The notes under the pieces are model-generated. The model made no database searches. It saw only the letters and a program-made list of their open reading frames with translations, and was not told where the DNA came from. Below are positions 16,437 to 24,752 of a DNA stretch of 36,170 bases, piece after piece; the stretch's first letter is position 1; each line of letters opens with the position of its first letter. A program made the position numbers and the translations under genes. This DNA is from Porphyromonadaceae bacterium. GTDB lineage: Bacteria; Bacteroidota; Bacteroidia; Bacteroidales; UBA12481. The stretch spans positions 1-36,170 of the forward strand of contig QYQM01000163.1 of NCBI GenBank assembly GCA_007280905.1, in the 5' to 3' direction.

Positions 16437-17264
16437 TCATTCCTCAACCGAACGTTTCTTCAAACTGCGGAAATAGTCTGAAACCATATTCTGATCCGCT
16501 TCATTGGTTCCTGTTCTGAAAGTGTCTTCAAAAGCTTCGCCGGCCATCAATTCTGCCGGCTTTCCCTGCAGCAGCACCCCGCCCTTTTGCAGCAGCCATA
16601 AGTGATCGGCAGTATGGATAGCCAGATCCAGGTCGTGCGTGGAGAACAGGATGCTTTTTCCGGTTTCATCGGCCAGGGTGCGTAATAACCGCATGATCGA
16701 TATCCGGTTGGACAGATCGAGGTGGGCTGTTGGTTCATCCAGAATGATCAGGGGAGTATCCTGTACCAGCGCTTTGGCCAGTAGAGTTCTCTGTTGTTCC
16801 CCGTCGCTCAGCTCATTGAAGAACCGGTTGGAATAGCTCTGCAGTCGCACCTGTTCAAGCGCGGTCCTGATCCGGTCATTGTCATTGCTGCCGGCACGGC
16901 CCAACCAGTCGGTGTACGGATACCTGCCCATCGAAACCAATTGAAATACAGTAAGATTCCTAACATCGATCCGATCAGTAAGAACTACGCTAAGCATTCG
17001 CGCTGTTTGCCGCACCTGGTTGCTCCGGATCGTTTGTCCCATCACTTTTACTGATCCGGAGATCGTTGGCTGCAATCCGGCCAGCGTTCGCAAAAGGGTT
17101 GATTTTCCCGATCCGTTAGGACCCAGCAAACCAATAACCTGCCCGCGTTCAATGGTCAGATGAAGATGCCGGGCCAGAACCAAAGGCAATCTTCCCGAAT
17201 AGAGATATCCGATCGCCAGATCATGCGATTCCAATACCATGTTATTTGGCTGGGGTTGGCTCAT
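16437..17264 (-). CDS. ATP-binding protein of an iron/haem/B12-type ABC importer
   Basis: A 275-residue ATPase of the FepC/FhuC/BtuD group. The Walker A GPNGSGKST lies at about residues 49-57, the signature as LSDGEQQR, the Walker B LIILDEPTAHLD and the H-loop STHD. It begins four bases before the permease stop, so the two are translated together. It energises uptake through the FecCD permease. Which ligand is carried (siderophore-iron, haem or cobalamin) cannot be told from this protein. The operon's upstream Fur-like operator favours iron or haem. Confidence 0.93.
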   Translation of the reverse strand: MSQPQPNNMVLESHDLAIGYLYSGRLPLVLARHLHLTIERGQVIGLLGPNGSGKSTLLRTLAGLQPTISGSVKVMGQTIRSNQVRQTARMLSVVLTDRIDVRNLTVFQLVSMGRYPYTDWLGRAGSNDNDRIRTALEQVRLQSYSNRFFNELSDGEQQRTLLAKALVQDTPLIILDEPTAHLDLSNRISIMRLLRTLADETGKSILFSTHDLDLAIHTADHLWLLQKGGVLLQGKPAELMAGEAFEDTFRTGTNEADQNMVSDYFRSLKKRSVEE

Positions 17265-18304
17265 GATTCAACAGGAGTTCGTCCGCGACGGTTTCTGAGA
17301 ATAACCCAAATGACTACCGGTGCTCCAAAAATAGCAGTGACTGTATTGATCGGCAGCACCTGGTTTGAGGCCGGAAGTTGGGCAAGAATATCACAAATGA
17401 GCATAATGATTGCTCCGCACATCAAAGTGGCCGGAGTCAACCGGCGGTGATCAGATGTTCTGAGGATAGCCCTGGCCAGATGCGGAACCGCAACGCCCAC
17501 AAAGGCAATCGGACCGGTAAAAGCAGTTATGGCACCGGTTAATAAACTTGTTATCAATATAATAACGATTCTCGACCGTTTAACATTAACACCGATTACC
17601 CTGGCATGGTTCTCACCTAAAAGTAAGGCATTGAGTGGTTTTCTAAGAATCAACCCAGCGAAAATCCCGGCAATTACCAATGGTGTCAAAAGTTTCAGAT
17701 GCGGAGCTGTTACCGCACTGATGTCGCCAAACGTCCAAACCAGAAAACTCTTAACCGTATCGGGATCAGCAAAATATTGCAACAGGCTGACGATGGCCCC
17801 GGTAGCGCTTCCGAACATCATTCCGATGATCAGGATGGATACCGAATCGGCTACCCTGACGGACACCAGGATCACAAAGAGCATGACAGCCAGAGCCCCG
17901 GCCATGGCTGCAATTACCATTCCCCAGTGACCAAAAGGTAGCGCCTGAACCAGGGCATTTCCGCCGAACCAGGATGAGGCCATAACCAGCAAAGCCACAC
18001 CCAGACTGGCACCGGAGCTGATACCTAGGACGAATGGTCCGGCCAATGGATTCCTGAAAAGGGTCTGCATAAGGAGTCCGCATAAGGCCAATCCCGAACC
18101 GGCAAGGATTGCCGTAATGGCTTTGGGCAATCGGAGGCTCCAAATAATATAATCCACATTCTGGTTATCTGATTTGCCAAGCAGAACATCAGAAAAATCT
18201 TTAAACGAAAGACGAACACTGCCGAACAGCAAATCCCCGATAAAGGCGAGAATCAATATTCCAGCCAGTACCGCGAAAATCCATCCGGATCGCTTTGATG
18301 TCAT
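17261..18304 (-). CDS. FecCD-family permease of the same ABC importer
   Basis: A 347-residue inner membrane permease of the FecCD/BtuC family, with about ten membrane helices. Typical motifs are RLPKAITAILAGSGLALCGLLMQTLFRNPLAGPFVLGISSGASLG (about residues 58-102) and, near the C-terminus, GPIAFVGVAVPHLARAI, the ATPase contact loop. An RxLP motif begins the core. Its stop overlaps the ATPase start by four bases and its start lies four bases after the binding protein stop. It would form a homodimer that takes substrate from the periplasmic lipoprotein. Confidence 0.94.
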   Translation of the reverse strand: MTSKRSGWIFAVLAGILILAFIGDLLFGSVRLSFKDFSDVLLGKSDNQNVDYIIWSLRLPKAITAILAGSGLALCGLLMQTLFRNPLAGPFVLGISSGASLGVALLVMASSWFGGNALVQALPFGHWGMVIAAMAGALAVMLFVILVSVRVADSVSILIIGMMFGSATGAIVSLLQYFADPDTVKSFLVWTFGDISAVTAPHLKLLTPLVIAGIFAGLILRKPLNALLLGENHARVIGVNVKRSRIVIILITSLLTGAITAFTGPIAFVGVAVPHLARAILRTSDHRRLTPATLMCGAIIMLICDILAQLPASNQVLPINTVTAIFGAPVVIWVILRNRRGRTPVES

Positions 18305-18308
18305 CTTA

Positions 18309-19544
18309 TTAATTAAATATCAATGGTTTATAATAATTCCACACATGATCAGGCATTAATCCCGGATGTGCAATAGCCAATAAATCGGCAAGGACCCTAT
18401 CAGGCCGGACTACAGCACTCTCCCAGAAATCATTTCCACCATGGGAATTAACGCGGTTAAACACGCTGAACACCCGGTGTTCTTTCAATGCACTGAAAAC
18501 GGAATATCGTGCCTCTGCCCCAATTAATTGAGAAAGAGATTCCACATTGACGTTGATCCAAACCGGCGCATCAGCCAATTGATACACAACGGATTCAAAG
18601 CTCAGCGCCAGACTGGCTGACTGGTCAGTATTCTTCCATAGATAGTCCATTCCGGCATCCTCAAAAAACCGGGCCATATAATTTTTCCCTCCGGGCATGT
18701 ACCAGGTGCCTTTAAACACGTTACCTGTAAGTACTTTGATCTTTTCCGAAGCTTCACGGCCCAGTTTAGCGCAGGCCAGGTAATTCTTTTCGATCAGATC
18801 AAAAAGTGAATCAGCTTCCCTGATCTTGCCCGTTATCATTCCGAAAACCTTGATCCATTCCGCCCGCCCAAGAGGGGTCGATTCCATCCATTCCAGCACA
18901 AACATCACCGGAATGCCCATCCTGGTCAATCTTGCATCGGGGTTAAACTGTCCGTCGATGCCCGTTTGTAAAACCAGATCGGGTTTACTGGCAATAAGGT
19001 ATTCCAAGTTATACTCCAGATCATGCCCCATGCGAACCAGATCACCTTTCAGAAACCGGTTGAACAACACAGTGTCGTATAATCTTTCCGGATTGTTGCA
19101 GCCGATAAGCTGATCACCTGCACCAATGGCCGACAGGAATCCGGCCTGAGTGGTGGAAGATGCAGCCAGGCTCTTCACCGGGACCACGATATCAGTATAA
19201 CCGTCCTTTGGTTTAACTCCGTATTTGGATTGAACAAGCCGGTAACGGGCAATCTCTTTCCCTGCTCTGATTGGATCAGATATTATCAGTATAGTTCCTG
19301 CCGCACTCCTTTCAAACCGGAAACCTTTTGCATAGGTAACCGACAGCAAAGAGGTATCCGGATTTCGGAAAGCTTTCGAAATATCCACCGCCGGCTGCTG
19401 CCTCCCCTGACACCCTGCAAGAACCAGAAAGACAATAATTACTGATATAAGCGCAAAGTACTTGTCATCCCCGCGAAGGCCGGGACCCCGTTGCTTACAA
19501 CGAATGCTTCCTTTGTCACCCCGTGACGCTGTACTTAGTCTCAT
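18309..19544 (-). CDS. Substrate-binding lipoprotein of the ABC importer
   Basis: A 411-residue class III periplasmic binding protein (BtuF/FepB-like). A hydrophobic segment FALISVIIVFLVLAGC puts the lipobox cysteine at residue 45. The lobe structure is marked by VKSLAASSTTQAGFLSAIGAGDQLIG, NLEYLIASKPDLVL and GNVFKGTWYMPGGKNYMARF. The first 28 residues are odd: arginine-rich, and encoded by DNA that includes one arm of the palindromic repeat found inside feoAB (19464-19489). The original start seems to have been replaced by repeat sequence, so ATG 19544 makes an unusually long n-region. The protein delivers an iron compound, haem or B12 to the FecCD permease. Confidence 0.9.
   Translation of the reverse strand: MRLSTASRGDKGSIRCKQRGPGLRGDDKYFALISVIIVFLVLAGCQGRQQPAVDISKAFRNPDTSLLSVTYAKGFRFERSAAGTILIISDPIRAGKEIARYRLVQSKYGVKPKDGYTDIVVPVKSLAASSTTQAGFLSAIGAGDQLIGCNNPERLYDTVLFNRFLKGDLVRMGHDLEYNLEYLIASKPDLVLQTGIDGQFNPDARLTRMGIPVMFVLEWMESTPLGRAEWIKVFGMITGKIREADSLFDLIEKNYLACAKLGREASEKIKVLTGNVFKGTWYMPGGKNYMARFFEDAGMDYLWKNTDQSASLALSFESVVYQLADAPVWINVNVESLSQLIGAEARYSVFSALKEHRVFSVFNRVNSHGGNDFWESAVVRPDRVLADLLAIAHPGLMPDHVWNYYKPLIFN
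19464..19489. repeat. Single arm of the feoAB palindromic repeat
   Basis: A 26-base match to the left arm at 19868-19893 with two differences. It begins GTCATCCCCGCGAA and ends GGGACCCC. The sequence downstream (to about 19540) has no matching second arm, so this copy is partial. It lies inside the 5' coding part of the binding lipoprotein gene. Confidence 0.8.
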
Positions 19545-19590
19545 TTCCTTTTTTGAGTCACGAAGATAATGCTTCGGATTTTATCATACC

Positions 19591-19605
19591 TTAGAATCAT
19601 TCTAA
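19591..19605. promoter_or_regulatory. Putative Fur operator between the ABC importer operon and feoAB
   Basis: A 7-1-7 palindrome, TTAGAAT-C-ATTCTAA, in the 92 bases separating the divergent starts. The layout equals the Fur 7-1-7 box (known enterobacterial form TGATAATnATTATCA), with a variant sequence. Its right edge lies about 15 bases before the -7 box of feoAB, where it would overlap the -33 region. It could control both directions. A DtxR-type regulator is an alternative. Confidence 0.6.
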
Positions 19606-19619
19606 ATAGTAAAAAAGGA

Positions 19620-19627
19620 TATCTTTG
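19620..19627 (+). promoter_or_regulatory. -7 box of feoAB
   Basis: TATCTTTG is a full match to the Bacteroidota -7 element TAnnTTTG. Transcription would begin near 19632, only about five bases before the ATG at 19637, so the transcript would be nearly leaderless. Confidence 0.6.
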
Positions 19628-19636
19628 CGATCGGTT

Positions 19637-22090
19637 ATGACATTAGCAGAACTTCAAACTGGTCAGAAAGGCGTGATCACCAAGGTGAAAGGCCGTGGTG
19701 TGTTCCGCAGGCGGATCATGGATATGGGTTTCATTCATGGCAAGGAAGTCACGGTGATTAAATCGGCTCCGCTTCAAGATCCCATTGAATATCTGATAAT
19801 TGGATATAATGTATCCTTACGGCGCTCCGAAGCTGAACTGATAGAAATAGTACCGGCCGGAGCTCCTGTCATCCCCGCGAAAGCAGGGACCCCGTCACGC
19901 TACACGGAGGCTAGCAAGGGAGTGAAGGAGCAAAGTGCATGGCACGAAAGAGTCCCCGAAATGAATGTCGTGGTTAGCGAGGGGGTCCCTGCCTTCGCGG
20001 GGATGACAAGTGCTCCAGTCAGCCCCGTGAAAACCATGATTGAGGTCGCCCTTGTGGGTAACCCCAATTGCGGCAAAACATCGATTTTCAACCTGGCCAG
20101 CAACTCACGGGAACATACCGGGAATTACGCCGGAGTGACAGTGGACTCCAAAATTGCTGAAATCCAAATAGATAATCAAACTTTCCAGCTCACAGACCTT
20201 CCGGGCACCTATTCCCTCAGTACATATAGTCCCGATGAATTATTCGTCCGTGATCAGCTTTTATTCGAACATCCGGATGTGGCCATAAATGTCATTGATG
20301 CTTCAAACATTGAGCGCAACCTTTATTTGACCACGCAATTGATCGATATGGATATTCCGGTTGTGATCGCGCTCAACATGTATGACGAACTTGAGCAAAG
20401 CGGCCATATACTCAATCATGAACTCCTCGGTAAAATGCTGGGAATCCCGGTGGTTCCAACTGTCGGTATCAAAGGAACCGGTATTGATCAGTTGTTCAGG
20501 AAAGTAATCGAGGTGATGGAAGGAAGGGATAGAATTACACGCCATATTCATATCCCGTATGATCCTGAAATAGAGATCAGTATAAAAAAAATACAAGATA
20601 AATTATGGGATTCACCTGATTTCTCCGACCGCTTTTCAAGCCGGTTCCTGGCGATAAAGTTGTTGGAGCACAATCCGGAGATCCTGAAATCGGTAAACGG
20701 GATAACAGCAACAGAGGAACTCACACAATTGGCAGATAAGGAAATCGCCCGCATTGAAAGCTTTTACAAGCAGGATGTTGAAAGCCTTCTTACCGATTCA
20801 AGATATGGGTTTATTTCAGGTGCTTTGCGTGAAACCCTGAAAAAGAAAGTGATCCCGGAAGACCGGAGAACTCCTACATCCAGAATTGATAGTATCCTGA
20901 CTCATAAGTGGTTAGGTTTTCCTATTTTCCTGCTGTTTCTGTGGATCATGTTTCAATCGACCTTTAACCTCGGAAAATATCCGGTTCAGGGAATTCAAGC
21001 TGCCGTTCAGGCTTTATCGGGATGGCTTCATCTTGCCCTCCCGATAGGTATTCTGAAAGATTTTCTGATTGACGGCATCATTGGCGGTGTTGGAGGAGTA
21101 ATCATATTTCTTCCTAACATTCTGATTCTCTTCTTTTTCATTTCATTTATGGAAGATACCGGCTATATGGCCAGGGTAGCGTTTATAATGGACAAACTGA
21201 TGCATCTGATCGGCTTGCATGGGAAATCCTTTATTCCGCTCATCATGGGTTTCGGATGCAATGTTCCGGCCATTATGGCAACCCGCACCATTGAAAACCG
21301 CGGCGACCGGCTCATGACGATGCTGATTCTTCCTTTGATGTCATGCAGTGCCCGCTTACCGGTATACATTTTGATTGCCGGGGTGATTTTCCCCAGCCAG
21401 GCAGCCAATGTAATTTTCGGACTGTACCTGGTCGGAATTGTATTATCCATTTTGATGGCATTGATTCTCAGGAACACCCTGTTTCGTCACCAGGAGGCGC
21501 CATTTGTAATGGAATTGCCGCCTTACCGCAGCCCCCATTCAAACGCCATCTTAAAACACATGTGGTTCAGAAGCCGCCTATACTTAAAGAAGATGGGCGG
21601 AGTCATACTAATAGCATCCATGATCATCTGGGCTTTGGGCTATTTTCCGAGAACCTCGGAAAATAAAACCCTGCAGTTGGAAGGTTCCGCGATCGGACAT
21701 ATTGGCCGTGCTGTTCAACCTGTGCTTGCTCCGCTTGGCTTCGACTGGAAAATGTCGGTCGCAGTGCTATCCGGAATCGCCGCTAAAGAAGTGGTTGTAA
21801 GCACGATTGGCGTTTTATATCAGGACGGAGATCCTAGCTCATCCATGCAAGACCGAATGATGAAATCGAAACATACCGAAGGCCGCTTGAAAGGTCAAAA
21901 TGTATTTTCCCTTCGGGCCGGACTGGCATTTATGCTTTTTGTCCTGATTTATGTTCCGTGCATCGCGGTACTTGCGGCAATCCGCCGGGAATCGGGAAAA
22001 TGGAAATGGTCGGCACTGATGATAGGCTACATGACCATTCTTGCCTGGATCGTTGCCAGGTTAGGCTACTTCGTCACCAGCCTCTTCTGA
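19637..22090 (+). CDS. feoB: Fused ferrous iron transporter FeoAB with an in-frame repeat insertion
   Basis: An 817-residue FeoA-FeoB fusion, the main Fe(II) importer of anaerobes. The FeoA SH3-like domain fills about residues 1-75 (GQKGVITKVKGRGVFRRRIMDMGF). The FeoB G domain starts near Met134: G1 GNPNCGKTS (141-149), G3 DLPGTYS, G4 NMYD. The membrane part holds the two gate repeats with GFGCNVPAI and, near the end, SGIAAKEVVVSTIG. Residues 78-124 are foreign: they are translated from a 140-base palindromic element and read VIPAKAGTPS at one end and GVPAFAGMTS at the other. A TTG at 19625 could start upstream but overlaps the promoter, so ATG 19637 is chosen. A Fur-like site precedes it and a hairpin terminator follows. 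Confidence 0.95.
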   Translation: MTLAELQTGQKGVITKVKGRGVFRRRIMDMGFIHGKEVTVIKSAPLQDPIEYLIIGYNVSLRRSEAELIEIVPAGAPVIPAKAGTPSRYTEASKGVKEQSAWHERVPEMNVVVSEGVPAFAGMTSAPVSPVKTMIEVALVGNPNCGKTSIFNLASNSREHTGNYAGVTVDSKIAEIQIDNQTFQLTDLPGTYSLSTYSPDELFVRDQLLFEHPDVAINVIDASNIERNLYLTTQLIDMDIPVVIALNMYDELEQSGHILNHELLGKMLGIPVVPTVGIKGTGIDQLFRKVIEVMEGRDRITRHIHIPYDPEIEISIKKIQDKLWDSPDFSDRFSSRFLAIKLLEHNPEILKSVNGITATEELTQLADKEIARIESFYKQDVESLLTDSRYGFISGALRETLKKKVIPEDRRTPTSRIDSILTHKWLGFPIFLLFLWIMFQSTFNLGKYPVQGIQAAVQALSGWLHLALPIGILKDFLIDGIIGGVGGVIIFLPNILILFFFISFMEDTGYMARVAFIMDKLMHLIGLHGKSFIPLIMGFGCNVPAIMATRTIENRGDRLMTMLILPLMSCSARLPVYILIAGVIFPSQAANVIFGLYLVGIVLSILMALILRNTLFRHQEAPFVMELPPYRSPHSNAILKHMWFRSRLYLKKMGGVILIASMIIWALGYFPRTSENKTLQLEGSAIGHIGRAVQPVLAPLGFDWKMSVAVLSGIAAKEVVVSTIGVLYQDGDPSSSMQDRMMKSKHTEGRLKGQNVFSLRAGLAFMLFVLIYVPCIAVLAAIRRESGKWKWSALMIGYMTILAWIVARLGYFVTSLF
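19868..20007. repeat. 140-base palindromic element inside feoAB
   Basis: Arms of 26 bases at 19868-19893 and 19982-20007 are inverted copies with one mismatch. They start GTCATCCCCGCGAA and end with its complement TTCGCGGGGATGAC. The type is the widespread 'CCCGCGAAAGCGGG' bacterial repeat. It has no stop in the feoAB frame. A further, partial copy lies at 19464-19489. Confidence 0.9.
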
Positions 22091-22122
22091 CTCCGGCATT
22101 CAATGCCCTACCGGAAATAAAA

Positions 22123-22144
22123 AAAAGGCGGTTGCCCGCCTTTT
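22123..22144. terminator. Bidirectional intrinsic terminator of feoAB and the RRM gene
   Basis: AAAAGGCGG-TTGC-CCGCCTTTT forms a nine-base-pair stem with a four-base loop. An A-run lies on one side and a T-run on the other, so it suits both convergent genes. Confidence 0.85.
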
Positions 22145-22154
22145 CGTTAATGCC

Positions 22155-22448
22155 TTATCGGTTGAATCGGGGATTCGGTCTCCTCGGTCCCTCGGCGGGT
22201 CCTTCAGTGCGCGGACGAGCCTTCTTAACAACGATCCGGCTACCTTTAAAATCAGTCTCATTCAGCTCATCTATAGCAGCTTGAGCTTCACGATCGTCAG
22301 GCATCTCCACGAAACCAAATCCTTTTGACTGGTTGGTATCGCGATCCATGATCACTTTAGCCGAATCAACGCGGCCGTAAGTTTCGAAAAGCCCTTGAAG
22401 GTCTTCACCTTGTGTGTCAGAGCTTAACTTTGCAACAAAAATGTTCAT
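22155..22448 (-). CDS. RRM-type RNA-binding protein
   Basis: A 97-residue single RNA recognition motif protein. RNP2 is IFVAKL (residues 3-8) and RNP1 is KGFGFVEM (about 43-50), with the betaalphabetabetaalphabeta pattern between and after them. The tail is rich in Arg, Pro and Gly (RPRTEGPAEGPRRPNPRF). Such short RRM proteins are common in Bacteroidota and bind mRNA, sometimes in cold response. ATG 22448 is chosen because the family begins MNIFVAKL; an in-frame ATG 16 codons upstream would add a hydrophobic stretch not seen in the family. The gene converges on feoAB at a shared terminator. Confidence 0.92.
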   Translation of the reverse strand: MNIFVAKLSSDTQGEDLQGLFETYGRVDSAKVIMDRDTNQSKGFGFVEMPDDREAQAAIDELNETDFKGSRIVVKKARPRTEGPAEGPRRPNPRFNR

Positions 22449-22612
22449 AATAAAGGGAAAAAAAGAGTTATTAAAAAATTGATAAACAAAGATCATGCTT
22501 TTTTAATTAATAACCATATCAAAGTCAAATTATTGGATTAAAGTTTTTTACAGAAAATTGATCAATCACTGGGAACTGACCGGGACCATGTTCCATGCTG
22601 ATGCTTTATTTT

Positions 22613-22620
22613 TATCTTCG
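22613..22620 (+). promoter_or_regulatory. Possible -7 box upstream of uvrB
   Basis: TATCTTCG differs by one base from the Bacteroidota element TAnnTTTG. It implies a leader of about 105 bases before the uvrB ATG at 22730. No clear -33 element was found. Confidence 0.35.
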
Positions 22621-22729
22621 CCCTAAACTGTACATGGATTTCATGGTCAACGAACTGGCTGACGAACGCCCGCCGGCCAACATTATGCATAAACCGACAA
22701 CTGACAACCGACAACCCATAACCGATCCA

Positions 22730-24739
22730 ATGGATTTCACCTTAACTTCTGAATTTCTTCCCACCGGTGATCAGCCTGATGCAATCCGTCAGCTGGTTGA
22801 AGGTGTTAATAGTTCAATCCCTTATCAAACCTTGCTTGGCGTTACCGGTTCAGGAAAAACCTTTACGATTGCCAATGTTATTCAGCAAGTTCAACGACCT
22901 ACCCTGGTATTGAGCCATAATAAAACATTGGCTGCTCAGCTTTATAGCGAGTTTAAGGCTTTCTTCCCGGAGAATGCCGTTGAATTTTTCATTTCTTATT
23001 ATGATTATTATCAGCCGGAAGCTTACCTGCCGATCAGCGACACCTATATCGAGAAAGATCTGGCTATTAACGACGAAATCGAAAAGCTCCGGCTGAGCGC
23101 CACCTCTTCCCTGTTATCAGGCAGAAGAGATGTAATTGTTGTAGCTTCCGTCAGTTGCATCTATGGAATCGGAAATCCGGATGATTTTCACAAGAATACC
23201 ATCACGATTCAACAAGGCCAGACCCTTTCACGAAACAAATTCCTGAGAATGCTGGTAGATAGTTTATACAGCCGGAATGAGGTTGAGTTCAGTCATGGGA
23301 ATTTCAGGGTCCGGGGAGATACCGTCGATATCCACATAGCATACGGCGACGTAGCCTACCGGGTGATATTCTGGGGCGATGAAATTGAAAGTTTAGAGAT
23401 TATTGACCCGGCATCAGGTTACTCCAAAGATAAACCTGATGCTCTGACTATCTACCCGGCTACTATCTTTGTGACAACCAAAGAGAGGATCAAGACTGCC
23501 ATTCACCAGATCCAGGATGATATGGTCCTACAGGCGGCCTTTTTTCATGAAATCGGCAAACACCTGGAAGCCAAACGATTGGAGGAGAGAACAACTTTTG
23601 ATCTGGAGATGATCCGCGAATTGGGACACTGCTCGGGTATTGAAAATTACTCGCGGTATTTTGATGGCCGTGCTCCGGGCACACGTCCGTTTTGCCTGCT
23701 CGACTATTTTCCCAATGATTTTCTGATGGTTGTTGATGAGAGCCACGTAACCATTCCTCAAATCCGTGCCATGTATGGCGGCGACCGTTCCCGGAAGCAG
23801 AATCTGGTGGAATACGGGTTCCGTTTGCCGGCAGCAATGGACAATCGTCCCCTGAAATTCGATGAATGGGAAGCACTTACTATGCAGACGATCTTTATGT
23901 CGGCTACGCCTGCACCCTATGAATTGGAAAAATCAGAAGGAATTGTGGTTGAACAGGTTATCCGCCCGACCGGACTGCCGGATCCGGTTATCGAGGTGAG
24001 GCCTTCAGGAAACCAGATCGACAACCTGCTTGGCGAAATCCGTTTACGTGTTAAACTGAATGAAAGGGTTTTAGTCACCACACTTACCAAAAGAATGGCC
24101 GAGGAACTAACCAGATACCTGAGTAAAATCAACATCAATTGCCGTTATATCCATAGCGATGTTGAAACGCTTGAGCGTGTGGAAATCATAGCCGGGTTGC
24201 GAAGCGGTCAATTTGATGTGTTGATAGGTGTTAATTTATTGCGCGAAGGATTGGACCTGCCAGAGGTATCATTGGTAGCCATACTCGATGCCGACAAGGA
24301 AGGATTTCTGCGTTCAGAGGTTAGTCTGACCCAGACTGCTGGACGTGCGGCGCGAAATCTGAACGGGCTGGTAATTATGTATGCCGACCGGATTACGCAA
24401 AGCATGAAGCGGGCAATGGATGAGACTAACCGCCGTCGGGAAAAGCAGCTGAAATACAATGAGATGAACGACATTACCCCGCAGCAGATTATCAAGGCTC
24501 AGCGGTCGGGTATTGCCGAACTGAAGGGCAAGCAAGGCAAGAAAGCTTACTTTGAAAGAGAAAAACCGGACATCGCTGCTGATCCTGTAATCAGGTATAT
24601 GGATAAATCCGCACTGGAATCCCTCCTGAGCCAAACCAAAGCAATGATGAAAAAGGCGGCAGCTGATCTCGACTTTATCGAAGCCGCGCGGTTACGTGAC
24701 GAGATGTACGCGATAGAACGAAAGATCAAGGGAGCGTAA
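22730..24739 (+). CDS. uvrB: UvrABC nucleotide excision repair subunit B
   Basis: A 669-residue UvrB, the helicase-like damage-verifying subunit that loads UvrC. Walker A GVTGSGKT is at residues 37-44. The DNA-gripping beta-hairpin is YYDYYQPEAYLP (near 90-101), helicase motif II is VVDESH, and motif VI is QTAGRAARN. The C-terminal UVR domain (ALESLLSQTKAMMKKAAADLDF and EAARLRDEM) contacts UvrC. The start is ATG 22730 (MDFTLTSEFLPTGDQP), matching the family; the upstream in-frame ATG at 22595 would add 45 low-quality residues and lies before the likely promoter. It converges on the sigma factor gene 13 bases away. Confidence 0.97.
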   Translation: MDFTLTSEFLPTGDQPDAIRQLVEGVNSSIPYQTLLGVTGSGKTFTIANVIQQVQRPTLVLSHNKTLAAQLYSEFKAFFPENAVEFFISYYDYYQPEAYLPISDTYIEKDLAINDEIEKLRLSATSSLLSGRRDVIVVASVSCIYGIGNPDDFHKNTITIQQGQTLSRNKFLRMLVDSLYSRNEVEFSHGNFRVRGDTVDIHIAYGDVAYRVIFWGDEIESLEIIDPASGYSKDKPDALTIYPATIFVTTKERIKTAIHQIQDDMVLQAAFFHEIGKHLEAKRLEERTTFDLEMIRELGHCSGIENYSRYFDGRAPGTRPFCLLDYFPNDFLMVVDESHVTIPQIRAMYGGDRSRKQNLVEYGFRLPAAMDNRPLKFDEWEALTMQTIFMSATPAPYELEKSEGIVVEQVIRPTGLPDPVIEVRPSGNQIDNLLGEIRLRVKLNERVLVTTLTKRMAEELTRYLSKININCRYIHSDVETLERVEIIAGLRSGQFDVLIGVNLLREGLDLPEVSLVAILDADKEGFLRSEVSLTQTAGRAARNLNGLVIMYADRITQSMKRAMDETNRRREKQLKYNEMNDITPQQIIKAQRSGIAELKGKQGKKAYFEREKPDIAADPVIRYMDKSALESLLSQTKAMMKKAAADLDFIEAARLRDEMYAIERKIKGA

Positions 24740-24752
24740 GAAAGGAAGTTAC

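Noticed and set aside
16437-19544. Cobalamin importer (BtuFCD) with B12 riboswitch
   Set aside because: No riboswitch-sized leader exists; the starts of the divergent genes are about 90 bases apart, with a Fur-like palindrome, and feoAB is the neighbour. B12 is not fully excluded.
22595-22729. N-terminal extension of UvrB from ATG 22595
   Set aside because: The extension includes a probable promoter and a tandem repeat, and UvrB proteins begin near MDFTLTSEF.
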